A stretch of 8,849 nt of DNA from Verrucomicrobia bacterium UBA1629 (lineage in GTDB: Bacteria; Verrucomicrobiota; Kiritimatiellia; RFP12; UBA1067), in NCBI GenBank assembly GCA_002321305.1, contig DCMF01000055.1:10189-19037 (forward strand). The letters are read 5' to 3'. Below the pieces are notes generated by a model. The model saw nothing but the letters and a program-made list of their open reading frames with translations. It did not search any database and was not told where the DNA came from. Each line of letters starts with the position of its first letter. The first letter of the stretch is position 1. The position numbers and the translations under genes are program-made. Of the stretch, positions 6,753-8,849 are shown piece after piece.

Positions 6753-7550
6753 ATGAAAGAAAGGTCATTTTTGTCTTGCCCCTGTGGCGCCGTTTCGCTC
6801 TTGTGCCGTCCCGCCTCGGTTGACGAGGCGGTCGCGCTCGCGCGGACGGCGCTGGACGCCGGCGCGGACGGCGTGGCGGTCGAGCTGAACCGCTTCCCCG
6901 TCGCGGCGCGGACGCTTGCGGGCTTTCGCGAGGTCGTCTCGTCCGTGCCGCTGCCGTTCATGTTCACGGACTACCGGGAGGACGAGTTCCTCGGCGCGGA
7001 CGACGAGGCGCGCATGGCCTCCCTGCTGACGGCGGCGGAGGCGGGTGCGGAATTCGTGGACGTCATGGCCGACCTGTACTGTCCGTCGCCCCTGCAGATC
7101 GCGACGGACGAGACGGCCGTCGCCCGTCAGCGCGCGGTGATCGACGAGGTTCACCGCCTGGGCGCGAAGGCGATCCTGTCTTCGCACATCCTCGACCGCG
7201 CGCGCACGGCGGACGAGATCGTCGCGCAGCTGCGGATGGAGGAGGCGCGCGGCGCGGACGTCGTGAAGCTCGTCACGATGATGGACACGTCCGAGGCGTT
7301 CGTCGAGGGCGTGCGGGCTATGACGCGCCTGCGCACGGAGATGAAGACGCCGTGGGTGTTCCTTGCGGGCGGCAAGTACGGACGGATGCAGCGCTTCCTG
7401 GGCCCGCACTTCGGCTGCGCGGTCGAGTTCGCCGTGAACGACTACATCGCCGGGACTCCCTACAACCAGCCGACGATCCGCAATTTCAAGAAGGCCGCCG
7501 CCGCCATCGCGTGGCAGATGCCGGACAACGCGGGGCGGGGGATGCCGTGA
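6753..7550 (+). CDS. type I 3-dehydroquinate dehydratase-family protein (AroD-like)
   Basis: A 265-residue cytoplasmic (beta/alpha)8 protein, close to the roughly 250-residue length of type I dehydroquinases, which dehydrate 3-dehydroquinate through a lysine Schiff base. By alignment from memory with E. coli AroD, His145 (SSHILD) matches catalytic His143, Lys172 (DVVKLV) matches Schiff-base Lys170, Glu44 (VELN) matches Glu46, Glu78 matches Glu86, Arg214 (GRMQRFLGPHFG) matches Arg213, and Gln239 (TPYNQ) matches Gln236. Arg48 and Arg82 are replaced by Asn46 and Tyr74, each with an Arg one position later. It may be a true AroD or a paralogue acting on another substrate, so no symbol is given. 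ATG 6753 is chosen because the -10 element at 6738-6743 lies downstream of an in-frame TTG at 6720, and the family-like sequence starts after it. There is no Shine-Dalgarno, which fits a leaderless message. First gene of unit 2; its stop overlaps the MFS gene in GTGA, so the two are probably coupled. Confidence 0.75.
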   Translation: MKERSFLSCPCGAVSLLCRPASVDEAVALARTALDAGADGVAVELNRFPVAARTLAGFREVVSSVPLPFMFTDYREDEFLGADDEARMASLLTAAEAGAEFVDVMADLYCPSPLQIATDETAVARQRAVIDEVHRLGAKAILSSHILDRARTADEIVAQLRMEEARGADVVKLVTMMDTSEAFVEGVRAMTRLRTEMKTPWVFLAGGKYGRMQRFLGPHFGCAVEFAVNDYIAGTPYNQPTIRNFKKAAAAIAWQMPDNAGRGMP

Positions 7551-8803
7551 AGAGGATCGACTACAAGTGGCTCATGCTGGCGCTCGTGTCCGGCGCGTAC
7601 TTCCTCGCGCAGGGGACGCGCAACGTCTACGGGGCGGTGCTGCCCGCGATCGGCGCCGACCTGCGGCTCTCGCCGGCGGCGCAGGGCGCCGTCGCGACGG
7701 CGTTCTTCGCGACCTTCGGGCTGATGGTGCCGCTGGCCGGGTTCTTCGCCGACTTCTTCCGCCGCAAGTGGACGATCGTCGTCGGCATGGCCGTCTTCTC
7801 CGCCGCCGTGCTGGCGACGGGCTTCGCCGGTGGCTTCCTCTTTCTGCTCGTCGCCTACGGCATCGTCAACGCGCTCGGCCAGTCGCTGCTGCCGCCGTCG
7901 AACTCGTCGCTGATCGGACAGCTTCACGTGGAGACGCGCGCCCGCGCGTTCGCCGTCTACCAGACGACGTTCTACGTCGGCATCGTCGTCTGCGCCTGCC
8001 TGGGCGGATTCCTGACGGGCCTTTCGTCCGGCGGCTGGCGCTGGGCGTTCATGGGGCTGGGCGCGCTGGGGCTCGTGTGGTCCGTCGTCCTCGCGAAGTT
8101 CCTGCGCGACACGCCGCAGCCGGTCGCGGCGCGTCCCTCGGTGCGGGAGGCCGTCGGCGGGTTCTTCGGAAAGCCGACGGCCCTGCTGCTCATGCTGGCG
8201 CTCGGGCTCTACTTCTACGCGACAAACGGCTTCAAGACCTGGTCGGTGACGTTCATGGAAAAGACGATGGCCCTGGATCATGCGGCGGCCTCGTTCAACG
8301 GGACGTTCTGGTTCTATCTCGGCGCGATTGCCGGGGTGACGCTCGCGGGCGTCGTCTCCGACCGTCTGCAGACGCGGCGCCCGGGCGTCCGGCTGGAGAC
8401 GAACCTCGTCGGTCTCCTGCTGACGATCCCGTTCGTCCTGATTGCCGCGTTCACGGGCAACCTCGCGCTCATGTGCGGCGCGATCTTCGCCTTCGGCTTT
8501 GCGACGGGCGTCTACGACTCCAATCTCTACGCGTCGCTGCTGGATGTCGTCAATCCGCGCTACCGCGCCTTCTCGGTCGGCATCTTCGGCTGCGGCGGCT
8601 GTCTGCTGGGCGCGCCGGGGCCGCTCGTGCAGGGCTGGATGATCAACCGTTTCGGCGACCGCGCCTCGATGGCCGCGCTCGCGCTCTTCACTCTTGCGGC
8701 GGCCGTGGTCATCCTGCTGGCGCGGCTTGTCACGTTCAGCCGCGACCGCGTTCAGGCCGAGTCCTGTGCAGGGGCGGCGACACCGAAAGGTCTGGCGAAA
8801 TGA
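7547..8803 (+). CDS. MFS transporter, anion:cation symporter-like
   Basis: A 418-residue inner-membrane carrier with about 12 hydrophobic helices: roughly 8-22, 46-66, 77-95, 97-115, 137-158, 165-185, then 210-228, 252-271, 286-303, 306-325, 340-362 and 375-395, with the usual central loop at about 186-209. The MFS loop signature appears as GFFADFFRRK (65-74) and weakly in the second half as SDRLQTRR (271-278). WRWAF (164-168) and Arg25 early in the first helix resemble anion:cation symporters of the hexuronate/sialate type, which suggests an organic-anion substrate; this is inference. GTG 7547 is chosen because it overlaps the previous stop in GTGA and begins a normal cytoplasmic N-terminus. 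ATG at 7574 would cut into helix 1. The ribosome site is weak (G-rich 7532-7541), so translation probably depends on coupling. The gene downstream overlaps in ATGA. The substrate is unknown; the neighbouring dehydroquinase-like enzyme makes a cyclic or sugar acid plausible. Confidence 0.85.
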   Translation: MKRIDYKWLMLALVSGAYFLAQGTRNVYGAVLPAIGADLRLSPAAQGAVATAFFATFGLMVPLAGFFADFFRRKWTIVVGMAVFSAAVLATGFAGGFLFLLVAYGIVNALGQSLLPPSNSSLIGQLHVETRARAFAVYQTTFYVGIVVCACLGGFLTGLSSGGWRWAFMGLGALGLVWSVVLAKFLRDTPQPVAARPSVREAVGGFFGKPTALLLMLALGLYFYATNGFKTWSVTFMEKTMALDHAAASFNGTFWFYLGAIAGVTLAGVVSDRLQTRRPGVRLETNLVGLLLTIPFVLIAAFTGNLALMCGAIFAFGFATGVYDSNLYASLLDVVNPRYRAFSVGIFGCGGCLLGAPGPLVQGWMINRFGDRASMAALALFTLAAAVVILLARLVTFSRDRVQAESCAGAATPKGLAK

Positions 8804-8849
8804 GTTTCCGCATGCCGAGCTGGGCGGCTGCGACGCTGAACACGAAACG
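8800..8849 (+). CDS. 5' end of an unidentified gene, cut by the window edge
   Basis: ATG 8800-8802 overlaps the TGA of the MFS gene (ATGA), with GAAAGG at 8785-8790 nine nt upstream as a ribosome site. The 16 complete codons read MSFRMPSWAAATLNTK. The overlap and ribosome site make it a credible third gene of unit 2, probably an enzyme acting with the dehydroquinase-like protein and the transporter. There is too little sequence to name a family. Confidence 0.6.
   Translation, partial: MSFRMPSWAAATLNTK

Noticed and set aside
7352..7546. Upstream extension of the MFS frame
   Set aside because: It would overlap about 65 codons of the dehydroquinase-like gene, and the added sequence is Arg-rich with no membrane helix; the GTG at 7547 fits.
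7460..8281. 273-codon open frame on the minus strand
   Set aside because: Antisense to the MFS gene, dominated by Arg, Glu, Gln and His, which is the typical complement of a membrane protein gene in GC-rich DNA.
1..8849. tRNA, rRNA, CRISPR array, insertion sequence or defence genes
   Set aside because: No regularly spaced repeats, conserved RNA gene sequence, transposase, integrase or nuclease motifs were seen on either strand.

Overview
The window is GC-rich DNA (roughly two thirds G+C by eye) with densely packed genes, all on the + strand. It looks like a polysaccharide-degrading Gram-negative bacterium of the Kiritimatiellota / Lentisphaerota / Verrucomicrobiota group, probably from a gut or similar metagenome. 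That placement is inferred from the style of the proteins: exported GH42-like and GH28-like enzymes beside a large exported beta-solenoid protein with autotransporter-type repeats. No marker gene confirms it. The left edge starts in a run of nine C and the right edge cuts a gene, so the window may be a contig or fragment.

Unit 1 (about 68-6637) is a three-gene operon of exported proteins. It holds a GH42-like clan-A glycoside hydrolase (68-1963), a GH28-like right-handed beta-helix protein with a degenerate sialate-O-acetylesterase-like domain at its N-terminus (1996-4095), and an 828-residue surface or extracellular beta-solenoid protein (4095-6581). Genes 1 and 2 are 32 nt apart. Genes 2 and 3 overlap in TAATG behind a clear AAGGAG. 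The unit ends in a very strong intrinsic terminator, a perfect 26-nt dyad (one G:U pair) followed by seven T. The simplest reading is surface attack on a plant or host glycan, with two glycan-cleaving proteins and one adhesin, binding or scaffold protein.

The 171-nt gap (6582-6752) holds the terminator, a second inverted repeat, an A/T-rich stretch and a good extended -10 promoter. The promoter lies so close to the next ATG that the transcript should be leaderless or nearly so.

Unit 2 (6753 to the right edge) starts with a type I 3-dehydroquinate dehydratase-family protein (6753-7550). The Schiff-base Lys and catalytic His are kept, but two substrate-binding Arg positions are altered. A 12-helix MFS transporter (7547-8803) overlaps it in GTGA, and a third gene begins by ATGA overlap at 8800 and runs off the edge. 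The tight overlaps suggest import of a small, probably anionic, compound and its processing in the cytoplasm.

The most unusual points are the catalytically dead esterase domain fused to a beta-helix whose own GH28 site is only partly kept, the dehydroquinase relative with rearranged substrate arginines, and the leaderless promoter of unit 2. I saw no tRNA, rRNA, CRISPR array, transposase or defence system.
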